DNA of 39,445 nucleotides, from contig JACMPO010000008.1 in NCBI GenBank assembly GCA_014377455.1, positions 1 to 39,445 on the forward strand, written 5' to 3'. Each line of letters starts with the position of its first letter. Position 1 is the first letter of the stretch. Source of the DNA: Flavobacterium sp. (GTDB lineage: Bacteria; Bacteroidota; Bacteroidia; Flavobacteriales; Flavobacteriaceae). Below are positions 7,505 to 15,189 of this stretch, one piece after another. Both the position numbers and the translations under genes were made by a program. The notes beneath the pieces are model-generated. The model saw only the letters and a list, made by a program, of their open reading frames with translations. It was not told the DNA's origin and searched no databases.

Positions 7505-9718
7505 TTGAAAAGTTTAAATCTAGCTATTTTCATAGTTTTTTTCATGCTTTTCACGCAATTAATAAATGCGCAAGACACTATAAAACGCCCCAAAATTGGA
7601 CTCATACTTTCTGGTGGTGGCGCTAAAGGTTTTGCTCATATTGGTGTGCTGAAAGTGTTAGAATCGGCAGGTGTAAAAATAGATTACATCGGCGGAACCA
7701 GCATGGGAGCAGTTGTTGGTGGTTTGTATGCTTCTGGATATAGTGCCTCACAAATAGATTCTATTTTTACATCAACTAATTTTGATAAACTATTACAAGA
7801 CTATATTCCTAGAACGTCTAAAAGTTTTTTTGAAAAACACAATGACGAACTCTATGCTATTTCGCTTCCTTTTAAAAAGTTTAATATTGGAATTCCCATC
7901 GCATTATCAAAGGGATTATACAACTATAATTTGTTAACATCTCTAACTCATAAAGTGCGAAATATTAACGATTTCAATAAACTACCAATTCCATTTTTAT
8001 GCATTGCTACAGATATTGAAACAGGAAAAGAAGTGTTACTCAACAAAGGATATTTGCCACAAGCCATGTTGGCAAGTTCTGCTTTTCCTTCCTTATTTTC
8101 TCCTGTTGAAATTGATGGGAAACTACTTGTCGATGGAGGAGTTTCTAACAATTATCCAATAGAAGAGGTTCGAAAACTAGGTGCCGATATCATTATTGGT
8201 GTTGATGTTCAAGACGGTTTAAAAGATCGAAAATCATTAAAAGACGCTACTCGAATTTTAGTTCAAATCACTAATTTGCAGATGATTGAAAAAATGAAAG
8301 AAAAATCGAAAGATACTGATATTTACATCAAACCAAAAGTGGCAGATTATTCGGTTATCTCATTTGATAAAGGTGAAGAAATTATAAAAATAGGTGAGGA
8401 TGCTACTATCGAAGTGTATGATAAAATTAAACTTTTAGGAAATTTAAAAGATTTTAAAATACGAACAGTTAAAAAAGAAGCGGATAGTTTACAGCTAAAT
8501 CAAATTGAAAATAACGACTTAAAAAGATATACAAGAGCATACATTATAGGAAAACTTGGTTTTAAACAAGGAATGAAAATAAGCTATGAAGATTTAAAAA
8601 ATGGGATCAATAAGTTAAATGCTACCCAAAACTTTAGTACCATAAACTACACTATAAGCAAATTTAACGGCGGAGACAAACTTGATTTAAAGTTAACTGA
8701 AAGTAGTAATAATACATTTTTAAAGTTTGGATTACATTTTGATGGCTTATATAAAAGTGCCATTTTGGTAAATTTAACTCAAAAAAAATCGTTGCTTAAA
8801 AACGATGTATTCTCTTTAGATTTAGGACTTGGCGACAATTTTAGATATAATTTGGATTATTATGTTGATAACGGATTTTATTTCAGTTTTGGTTTTAAAT
8901 CACGATTTAATCAATTTAGCCGCAATATTACAGCAGATTTTATAAATCCAAGTTTCCTTAATAACTTAAATTTAAGCACCGTTAATGTAGATTTTTCAGA
9001 CTTAACAAATCAAGCTTACATACAAACTATTTTTGCTCAAAAATTTCTAATTGGATTGGGAATCGAACTTAAGCATATAAAAATTTCAACTCAAACATTG
9101 CAAAACGCTACTTCAGTTTTTGAAAATAGTGATTATGCGAGTATTTTTGGATATTTAAAATATGATTCCTACGATAACAAATATTTCCCTAGTAAAGGAT
9201 GGAATTTTAATGCCGATTTACAATCTTATTTATACTCTACAGATTTTTCAAAAACCTTTAATCGCTATTCAGTAGCAAAATTTGAAGCTGGTTTTGCAAA
9301 AACATTTTATAAAAAAACAACTTTAATGTTTCAGACCGATGCTGGATTTGCAATAGGTGGTAGCAGCACAACCTATTTGAATTTTGTTCTTGGTGGTTAT
9401 GGATTTAACCCTACAAATAATTTTAAACCTTTCTACGGCTATGATTTTATTTCGCTAACAGGAAATTCTTATATAAAATCCAATGTAACTATTGATTACG
9501 AAATTATAAAAAAAAACCATCTCAATTTTTCCGCAAATTTTGCTAATATCAGCAATAATCTTTTTGACAATAGTAAATGGATTTCTAAAGCAAATTATTC
9601 GGGATATGCTTTAGGATACGGCTTAGAAACATTTATCGGTCCTGCAGAAGTGAAATATTCTTGGTCGCCGGAATTGCAAAAAGGTTTTGTTTGGTTTGGT
9701 ATTGGATTTTGGTTTTAA
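7505..9718 (+). CDS. Patatin-like phospholipase with POTRA-like region and beta-barrel (PlpD-like)
   Basis: Predicted outer-membrane lipase of the type Vd/PlpD kind. Numbered from the TTG at 7505, residues 1-23 make a good signal peptide ending NAQ. The patatin domain follows, with oxyanion loop GGGAKG (37-42), nucleophile S66 in GTSMG and D210 in DGGVSNNYP. A POTRA-like segment (about 345-395) and a C-terminal beta-barrel of the Omp85 type come next, ending in an aromatic residue (GIGFWF) as outer-membrane barrels do. The frame is open back to ATG 7349, which would add 52 residues of Lys-rich, non-conserved-looking sequence in front of the signal peptide; that stretch looks like a non-coding repeat, so the later start is preferred. 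An ATG at 7544 is too close to the cleavage site. The start choice is uncertain, the product is not. Confidence 0.85.
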   Translation: MKSLNLAIFIVFFMLFTQLINAQDTIKRPKIGLILSGGGAKGFAHIGVLKVLESAGVKIDYIGGTSMGAVVGGLYASGYSASQIDSIFTSTNFDKLLQDYIPRTSKSFFEKHNDELYAISLPFKKFNIGIPIALSKGLYNYNLLTSLTHKVRNINDFNKLPIPFLCIATDIETGKEVLLNKGYLPQAMLASSAFPSLFSPVEIDGKLLVDGGVSNNYPIEEVRKLGADIIIGVDVQDGLKDRKSLKDATRILVQITNLQMIEKMKEKSKDTDIYIKPKVADYSVISFDKGEEIIKIGEDATIEVYDKIKLLGNLKDFKIRTVKKEADSLQLNQIENNDLKRYTRAYIIGKLGFKQGMKISYEDLKNGINKLNATQNFSTINYTISKFNGGDKLDLKLTESSNNTFLKFGLHFDGLYKSAILVNLTQKKSLLKNDVFSLDLGLGDNFRYNLDYYVDNGFYFSFGFKSRFNQFSRNITADFINPSFLNNLNLSTVNVDFSDLTNQAYIQTIFAQKFLIGLGIELKHIKISTQTLQNATSVFENSDYASIFGYLKYDSYDNKYFPSKGWNFNADLQSYLYSTDFSKTFNRYSVAKFEAGFAKTFYKKTTLMFQTDAGFAIGGSSTTYLNFVLGGYGFNPTNNFKPFYGYDFISLTGNSYIKSNVTIDYEIIKKNHLNFSANFANISNNLFDNSKWISKANYSGYALGYGLETFIGPAEVKYSWSPELQKGFVWFGIGFWF

Positions 9719-9764
9719 AACTTATAACAGTTACATTTTTTATAAAACTATTAAACAAAAAAAG

Positions 9765-9772
9765 TATATTTG
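9765..9772 (+). promoter_or_regulatory. -7 promoter box for the amino-acid permease
   Basis: TATATTTG is an exact TAnnTTTG match 24 bases before the ATG. No clear -33 TTTG is present at the right distance. Confidence 0.6.
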
Positions 9773-9796
9773 AACTCTACTTAAAAAAGATACATT

Positions 9797-11296
9797 ATGT
9801 CAATTTGGAAGAAAAAACCCATTAAATTGCTGCTGGCAGAAGCAACTGAATCTGAAAAAGGATTAAAAAGAACATTAACGGCTTGGTCATTAATTGCATT
9901 AGGAATTGGGGCAATCATTGGCGCAGGATTGTTTGTAAGAACAGCAACTGCCGCAGCCCAAAATGCTGGACCTTCGGTAACTATAGGCTTTATTGTAGCT
10001 GCAATTGGATGTGCATTAGCAGGATTGTGTTATGCCGAGTTATCATCATCTATTCCTATTTCTGGAAGTGCTTACACCTATACTTATGCAACAATGGGTG
10101 AACTTTTAGCTTGGATAATTGGATGGGATTTAATTCTTGAATACGCCGTTGGAGCAGCAACTGTAGGTATTGCTTGGAGTGAATACCTTAATAATTTGCT
10201 CGTCTCGGTGTTACATACAAGCCCTATTCCATATGCATTTTGTCATTCACCGTTTCAAAAAATAATAGATCCTGTTACACATCAAGTCGTTGAGCACGGA
10301 ATTATAAATTTGCCTGCTTTTTTTATTGTAGCAATTATAAGTTTACTTTTAATAAAAGGAACTCAGGAATCAGCATTTGTAAACGGATTAATTGTAATCA
10401 CTAAAGTTGCAATTGTAATTATGATTATCATTTTTGGGTGGCATTTTATTAATCCTGTAAATCATGAAAATTATATTCCAAAAGCAACAACTTATATAGA
10501 TGAACATGGTTTAAAATATGATTTTGGAGGTTTTTGGGGAATAATTGGAGCAGCAGGAACTGTTTTTTTTGCATTCATTGGATTTGATGCTGTAAGTACC
10601 GCTGCACAAGAAACAAAAAATCCTAAAAGAGACATGCCAATCGGTATTCTAGGTTCATTAGCAATATGTACCGTTTTGTATATTTTGTTTGCTCATGTAT
10701 TAACAGGATTAGCGCCAGTAGAATTTTTCAGAACAACTGGTAAAGAAGCTTCTGTGGCACATGCTATTGAAGCATTTATGCCAGGATATGGATGGCTAGC
10801 ACAGTTTGTAACGGTTGCTATTTTATTTGGGTTTACATCAGTAATTTTGGTAATGCTTTTGGGTCAATCGCGTGTTTTTTATTCAATGGGTAAAGATGGT
10901 TTGTTGCCAAAATCTTTTAGCGATTTACATCCAAAGTTCAAAACACCTTATAAAGCAAATTTAGCTATTCTTGTAATTGTTGGTTTGTTTGCAGCATTTA
11001 TTCCTGGTGATATAGTTGGCGATATGACCAGTATTGGGACTTTATTTGCCTTTATATTAGTTTGTATTTCGGTTGTGGTTTTAAGAAAAACCGAGCCCGA
11101 AATGAAACGTGAATTTAAAACACCTTTAGTGCCATTAGTTCCTATAGCTGGTGTTTTGGTTTGTTTCTTAATGATTTTAGGTTTAGGATGGGCAAACTGG
11201 TTGCGACTTATTGTTTGGCTAGCAATTGGTTTAATAATTTACTTTGCTTACGGCAAAAAAAATAGTGTGCTCAACAACCCAGATAAGCAAGATTAA
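9797..11296 (+). CDS. APC-superfamily amino-acid permease (cationic amino acid transporter type)
   Basis: Inner-membrane amino-acid transporter of 499 residues with about 12-13 hydrophobic helices. The N-terminus LKRTLTAWSLIALGIGAIIGAGLFVRT is the classic APC first helix, with the unwound GIGAIIGAG substrate-binding segment. A conserved FFAFIGFDAVSTAAQETKNP block in the middle and GQSRVFYSMGKDGLLP later are typical of the CAT/YfnA branch. The substrate is not readable; cationic amino acids are the usual annotation for this branch. It has its own -7 box and a strong terminator, so it is probably monocistronic. Proximity to tyrosine-degradation genes is suggestive only. Confidence 0.9.
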   Translation: MSIWKKKPIKLLLAEATESEKGLKRTLTAWSLIALGIGAIIGAGLFVRTATAAAQNAGPSVTIGFIVAAIGCALAGLCYAELSSSIPISGSAYTYTYATMGELLAWIIGWDLILEYAVGAATVGIAWSEYLNNLLVSVLHTSPIPYAFCHSPFQKIIDPVTHQVVEHGIINLPAFFIVAIISLLLIKGTQESAFVNGLIVITKVAIVIMIIIFGWHFINPVNHENYIPKATTYIDEHGLKYDFGGFWGIIGAAGTVFFAFIGFDAVSTAAQETKNPKRDMPIGILGSLAICTVLYILFAHVLTGLAPVEFFRTTGKEASVAHAIEAFMPGYGWLAQFVTVAILFGFTSVILVMLLGQSRVFYSMGKDGLLPKSFSDLHPKFKTPYKANLAILVIVGLFAAFIPGDIVGDMTSIGTLFAFILVCISVVVLRKTEPEMKREFKTPLVPLVPIAGVLVCFLMILGLGWANWLRLIVWLAIGLIIYFAYGKKNSVLNNPDKQD

Positions 11297-11312
11297 AATA
11301 GTATTTATTCAA

Positions 11313-11357
11313 TAAAAAGCATTAGTAATTGACGATTCAATAACTAATGCTTTTTTA
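11313..11357 (+). terminator. Rho-independent terminator after the permease
   Basis: A 13-bp perfect stem (aaaaagcattagt at 11314-11326 with actaatgcttttt at 11343-11355) has a 16-base loop and a T run inside the 3' arm. Confidence 0.85.
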
Positions 11358-11536
11358 TTGTAATAAATTTTTAGAAAAAGTAATTTCAAAAAATATTTTT
11401 AACGATATTTGTTATATGAATTATTGGGACAACTTACTATCTCATTTAAAATATTTTATCAAGAGAAATCCTGAGTGAGTTTCTATTTAGTTTTACAAAA
11501 TCTATTACTTTATATCGTAAATCTAATATTTAAAAA

Positions 11537-12694
11537 ATGCCAATTTATCATAAACTCGGAAATTTTCCTCAAAAACGACATACTCAATTCGAAAAGTCCG
11601 AAGGTGGATTTTATTACGAACAGCTTTTTGGAACCGAAGGATTTCACGGACATTCGTCGCTACTTTATCATGTTCACAGACCAACGCAAGTTAAAGAAAT
11701 TTTGAAATCGTATTCGGTGGAGCCAAAAATCGCCATCGATAAAAACATAAAATCGTTATTACTAAAAGGATTTGAAATAAAACCAGAAGATGATTTTTTA
11801 GTTTCTAGAAAAGCAATTTTAGTTAATAAAGATTGCACCATAGGATTAGCTGCTCCACGAAAGTCATTAACATCTTATTTTTATAAAAATGCCGATGCCG
11901 ACGAAATGATTTTCATACACAAAGGAAACGGAACGTTAAGAACCATGATGGGAAATATTAAATTTGAATATGGTGATTATTTAATTATTCCCCGAGGTAT
12001 TATTTATCAAATCCAATTCGATACCGAAAAAAACCGTTTGTTTTACGTAGAGTCTTTTTCACCTTTTTATACACCAAAACGATATAAAAACGAGTCAGGT
12101 CAACATTTAGAACATTCGCCATTTTGCGAACGAGATTTTAAATTACCGTCAGAACTAGAAACACATGACGAAAAAGGCGATTTCCTTATTAAAATAAAAA
12201 AGGAAGGAATGATGCATGAATTTATATATGCAACCCATCCTTTTGACGTTGTTGGTTGGGATGGATATAATTTTCCGTATGGATTTTCAATTCATAATTT
12301 TGAACCCATTACAGGTCGTGTACACCAGCCACCACCAGTACATCAAACATTTGAAACAGCAACTTTTGTAGTTTGTTCGTTTTGCCCGAGGTTGTATGAT
12401 TATCACCCTAAAGCAATTCCAGCACCTTATAATCATAGTAATATTGATTCTGACGAGGTTTTATATTACGTGGATGGCGATTTTATGTCACGAAATAATA
12501 TCGAACAAGGTCATATCACTTTACATCCAAAAGGAATTCCTCACGGTCCTGCACCTGGAGCTATGGAACGCAGTATCGGTCATAAGGAAACACAAGAATT
12601 AGCGGTAATGGTAGATACTTTTCGTCCTTTAATGGTGACCGAAATCGCTATGGGAATTGATGACGGAAAATATTATAAAAGTTGGGTGGAGTAA
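11537..12694 (+). CDS. hmgA: Homogentisate 1,2-dioxygenase
   Basis: Ring-cleaving Fe(II) cupin enzyme that converts homogentisate to maleylacetoacetate, a late step of tyrosine and phenylalanine breakdown. At 385 residues it has the flavobacterial length. The iron-site segments are clear: PYNHSNIDSDEVLYY supplies a His and a Glu, and LHPKGIPHGP a second His. GRVHQPPPVHQTFETATFVVCSFCPR is the typical active-site lid sequence. The N-terminus MPIYHKLGNFPQKRHTQF is standard for the group, supporting the ATG at 11537. The next intact gene is hpd, which makes the substrate, but a 520-base gap with a pseudogene and repeats separates them. Genes for the remaining steps (isomerase, fumarylacetoacetase) are not in the window. 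Confidence 0.95.
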   Translation: MPIYHKLGNFPQKRHTQFEKSEGGFYYEQLFGTEGFHGHSSLLYHVHRPTQVKEILKSYSVEPKIAIDKNIKSLLLKGFEIKPEDDFLVSRKAILVNKDCTIGLAAPRKSLTSYFYKNADADEMIFIHKGNGTLRTMMGNIKFEYGDYLIIPRGIIYQIQFDTEKNRLFYVESFSPFYTPKRYKNESGQHLEHSPFCERDFKLPSELETHDEKGDFLIKIKKEGMMHEFIYATHPFDVVGWDGYNFPYGFSIHNFEPITGRVHQPPPVHQTFETATFVVCSFCPRLYDYHPKAIPAPYNHSNIDSDEVLYYVDGDFMSRNNIEQGHITLHPKGIPHGPAPGAMERSIGHKETQELAVMVDTFRPLMVTEIAMGIDDGKYYKSWVE

Positions 12695-12703
12695 ATAGAT
12701 AAT

Positions 12704-12774
12704 GAGTCAATATGCCAATTGATCAATGATTAACACATAAATTGGCACATTGCCGAATTGAATTATTGCTAAAT
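12704..12774 (+). repeat. Degenerate octamer tandem tract, left flank
   Basis: Octamers run in register: gagtcaat, atgccaat, tgatcaat, gattaaca, then (after a 1-base slip) tggcacat, tgccgaat, tgaattat, tgctaaat. The consensus is close to TGnCAAAT. The tract starts 9 bases after the hmgA stop and ends 9 bases before the pseudogene ATG. Confidence 0.65.
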
Positions 12775-12783
12775 TAAAAAAAA

Positions 12784-13145
12784 ATGACTTTTAAGAAAAA
12801 TATAAAGACAATTTAATTCTACCAAAAACTTTTATTTTTGCTAAGAAAATAGTTGTTTTTGCTGAGCAATTATCGATTGATAAAAAGTTTATTATTTCAA
12901 ATCAATTATTAAAATCTGGAACTTCAATCGGTGCAAATATAAAAGAATCTCAAAATTCAGAAAGCAGAGACGATTTTATTTATATAGTCAAAATTTCAAT
13001 GAAAGAAGCTGAAGAAACAGAATATTGGTTGTATTTGTGTAATGAATTAGAAACTTATCCAAATTAATCAGATTTATTGGAAGATATTTCTGAAATTTTA
13101 AAAATTTGAAATAAAATTATAACAACATCAAAGTATAATAAATAA
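12784..13145 (+). pseudogene. Decayed four-helix-bundle protein (23S rRNA intervening-sequence protein family)
   Basis: The frame from about 12795 reads KTFIFAKKIV, then KSGTSIGANIKESQ, then MKEAEETEYWLYLC. These are the hallmarks of the four-helix-bundle (TIGR02436/IVP) family of about 120 residues. It is broken in three places. The ATG at 12784 (MTFK) is one base out of frame with the rest, and restoring one A near 12793 would join MTFK to EKYKDN. An in-frame TAA stands at 13065 and an in-frame TGA at 13107, after which the family-like tail NKIITTSKYNK continues to the TAA at 13143. IVP proteins are encoded inside 23S rRNA insertions in some bacteria and as stand-alone genes of unknown function in others. 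Octamer tracts flank both sides. Confidence 0.85.
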
Positions 13146-13179
13146 TAATAATTTCCATTTACTATTTGTCGCTATATAT

Positions 13180-13211
13180 TGACAAATTGGCAAATTGACA
13201 AACTGACAAAT
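13180..13211 (+). repeat. Octamer tandem array (4 x TGRCAAAY) abutting hpd
   Basis: Four exact-length units, tgacaaat, tggcaaat, tgacaaac and tgacaaat, end 3 bases before the hpd ATG. The consensus is the same as in the degenerate tract left of the pseudogene. Confidence 0.85.
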
Positions 13212-13214
13212 TAA

Positions 13215-14372
13215 ATGAAAGAAGTAAAATCAGTCGAATACGGCTTAGAAAAAATATTTGAAGGAGCACAAGATTTTCTTCCACTTTTAGGAACAGATTA
13301 TGTGGAATTTTATGTGGGAAATGCCAAACAAGCAGCTCATTTTTACAAAACCGCTTTTGGTTATCAGTCATTGGCTTACGCCGGATTGGAAACAGGCGTA
13401 CGCGATAGAGCAAGTTATGTTTTAAAACAAGACAAAATTAGATTGGTTTTTACCTCTCCACTAAACGAAAATTCACCAATAAACGATCATTTAAAAAAAC
13501 ATGGCGATGGTGTAAAAGTTGCCGCACTTTGGGTAGATGATGCAACATCTGCCTATAATGAAACCATGAAGCGAGGCGCACGATCATTTATGGAACCTAC
13601 AGTCGAAAAAGACGAATTTGGCGAAGTGGTTCGTTCTGGGATTTATACTTATGGCGAAACAGTTCATGTGTTTGTAGAACGAAAAAATTACAACGGAGCT
13701 TTCTTACCTGGATATAAAGAATGGAAATCTGACTATAATCCAGAATCAACAGGTTTAAAATATATAGACCACATGGTTGGGAATGTAGGCTGGAATGAAA
13801 TGAATGTATGGGTAAAATTTTACGAAGATGTTATGGGATTTGTTAATTTTTTATCTTTTGATGATAAACAAATTAATACCGAATATTCTGCATTAATGAG
13901 TAAAGTAATGTCCAACGGAAATGGCAGAATAAAGTTCCCTATAAATGAACCAGCCGAAGGAAAGAAAAAATCTCAAATAGAAGAATATCTAGATTTTTAT
14001 GGTGGTCCAGGAATCCAGCACGTTGCCATTGCCACCGACGATATTATAAAAACAGTTTCAGAGCTAAGAAAACGTGGAGTCGAATTTCTTTCTGCGCCAC
14101 CACACACTTACTATCAAGCGATTCCAGAGCGTTTAGGCGAACACATGAAAATGATGAAAGAAGATTTAACTGAAATTGAAAAATTAGCCATTATGGTTGA
14201 TGCTGATGAAGAAGGTTATTTGCTTCAAATTTTCACAAAGCCCATTCAAGATAGACCCACATTATTTTTTGAAATTATTCAACGAATGGGTGCAAAAGGA
14301 TTTGGTGCTGGAAATTTTAAAGCACTTTTTGAATCTATCGAGCGTGAACAAGCTTTAAGAGGAACTTTGTAA
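13215..14372 (+). CDS. hpd: 4-Hydroxyphenylpyruvate dioxygenase
   Basis: Fe(II)-dependent enzyme of the vicinal-oxygen-chelate fold that converts 4-hydroxyphenylpyruvate to homogentisate, the substrate of hmgA upstream. At 385 residues it has two VOC repeats: DYVEFYVGNAKQAAHFY begins the N-terminal one and LKYIDHMVGNVGWNEM the catalytic one. Iron ligands can be assigned to the His of YIDHMVGNV, the His of GPGIQHVAIATDDI and the Glu of EEGYLLQIFTKP. The C-terminal ERMGAKGFGAGNFKALFE-like segment (here QRMGAKGFGAGNFKALFE) closes the active site. The ATG at 13215 follows the octamer array by 3 bases, which leaves no ordinary leader: transcription may come from hmgA or from within the repeat. Confidence 0.96.
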   Translation: MKEVKSVEYGLEKIFEGAQDFLPLLGTDYVEFYVGNAKQAAHFYKTAFGYQSLAYAGLETGVRDRASYVLKQDKIRLVFTSPLNENSPINDHLKKHGDGVKVAALWVDDATSAYNETMKRGARSFMEPTVEKDEFGEVVRSGIYTYGETVHVFVERKNYNGAFLPGYKEWKSDYNPESTGLKYIDHMVGNVGWNEMNVWVKFYEDVMGFVNFLSFDDKQINTEYSALMSKVMSNGNGRIKFPINEPAEGKKKSQIEEYLDFYGGPGIQHVAIATDDIIKTVSELRKRGVEFLSAPPHTYYQAIPERLGEHMKMMKEDLTEIEKLAIMVDADEEGYLLQIFTKPIQDRPTLFFEIIQRMGAKGFGAGNFKALFESIEREQALRGTL

Positions 14373-14451
14373 ATAAAAGCAACTTTTTTGTATTTAAATT
14401 TTATTTTAAATAAAGCTGTTATATAATTTATAAAAGTTTAATATTTTTAAC

Positions 14452-14489
14452 TTTTTAAGACAAAATTTCATTAAAAAATGTCTTAAAAA
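14452..14489. other. Inverted repeat downstream of hpd
   Basis: Perfect 11-bp arms (tttttaagaca at 14452-14462, tgtcttaaaaa at 14479-14489) enclose a 16-base AT-rich loop. The plus strand has A, not T, after the stem, so it is not a standard terminator for hpd. It could be an mRNA 3'-end structure or an operator for the small genes downstream. Confidence 0.5.
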
Positions 14490-14531
14490 AATAAATTTTG
14501 TATTACATTTATAAAAAATTAATACAAAGCT

Positions 14532-14711
14532 ATGTTTGATAAATTTAAAAAATCAGAATTATTTACACTTTTAGTAGTTATTATTTTAATATTCACTTCT
14601 GAGTATTATTACGTAATTTTAAAAAATCATGAACGCGCTATCTTTATTGGATTATGGCCACCTACAATTGTGGGTTTACTAATTTTCTTTAACCTTAAAT
14701 TAAAAAAATAA
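14532..14711 (+). CDS. Small membrane protein, 59 residues
   Basis: A short open frame with two hydrophobic helices (about 11-24 and 38-54) separated by YYYVILKNHERA, and a Lys-rich end. The segment ERAIFIGLWPPTIVG has the look of a conserved motif (RAxFIGLWxPT) that I associate with tiny membrane proteins in Bacteroidota; this is recollection, not a search. It is followed after 2 bases by a second micro-ORF of the same size, which supports both being real and co-translated. Function unknown. Confidence 0.6.
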   Translation: MFDKFKKSELFTLLVVIILIFTSEYYYVILKNHERAIFIGLWPPTIVGLLIFFNLKLKK

Positions 14712-14713
14712 TT

Positions 14714-14890
14714 ATGAAAAATTTGGACATAATTATATTAAACATTATTGTTATACTGTGTTTTATTACATTTTTTGTATCAACATTTAAGGCATTTGAA
14801 AACGCTACAAAACTTGATAAAGGAAAGCTCGAGCGAAGAGGTATAATTTCAAGATTTCTATCTTATTTACAAAGTTTGGTAAACGATTAA
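14714..14890 (+). CDS. Small membrane protein, 58 residues
   Basis: An N-terminal transmembrane helix (about 5-24, IIILNIIVILCFITFFV) is followed by a charged, probably cytoplasmic tail (KLDKGKLERRG, then an amphipathic end). The ATG is 2 bases after the stop of the preceding micro-ORF. No family recognised. The tight spacing and clean hydrophobic pattern argue for a genuine gene. The 299 bases after it up to the next gene hold only a 7-bp palindrome (15057-15072, ttcttgt/acaagaa) and otherwise AT-rich DNA. Confidence 0.55.
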   Translation: MKNLDIIILNIIVILCFITFFVSTFKAFENATKLDKGKLERRGIISRFLSYLQSLVND

Positions 14891-15189
14891 ATTTCGCTTT
14901 AATTCAGTTATTAAATAAACTACAATTTCTTTTATTTGTAAAATCAAACCTTTATTTATAAAAGTATCAATTGTGGATTTTAGCAAAACTGGAATTATTA
15001 GCTTTTGTAAATAAATTATAACTGAAGTAACTTTATATAATTTTTAAAACGTAAATTTCTTGTAAACAAGAACCTTCCTTTAAATACTATTTTTTAAATT
15101 GAAATTTTCAAATGTGACTTTAAATTTTTCAAAATAATAATTTTCAAAACACAACTCTAATTTCCAAACAATAAAACCAAATAATCAAT

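Noticed and set aside
11475..11705. A 76-codon frame overlapping the start of hmgA.
   Set aside because: It overlaps the well-conserved N-terminus of homogentisate dioxygenase in another frame and shows no family features beyond a hydrophobic chance stretch.
14452..14489. Terminator for hpd.
   Set aside because: The stem is perfect but the bases after it are A-rich on the plus strand, and the loop is long. Listed only as an inverted repeat.
15057..15072. Palindrome ttcttgtaaacaagaa as an operator for the secreted protein gene.
   Set aside because: It is over 110 bases before the ATG, no promoter could be placed beside it, and short palindromes are common in AT-rich DNA.
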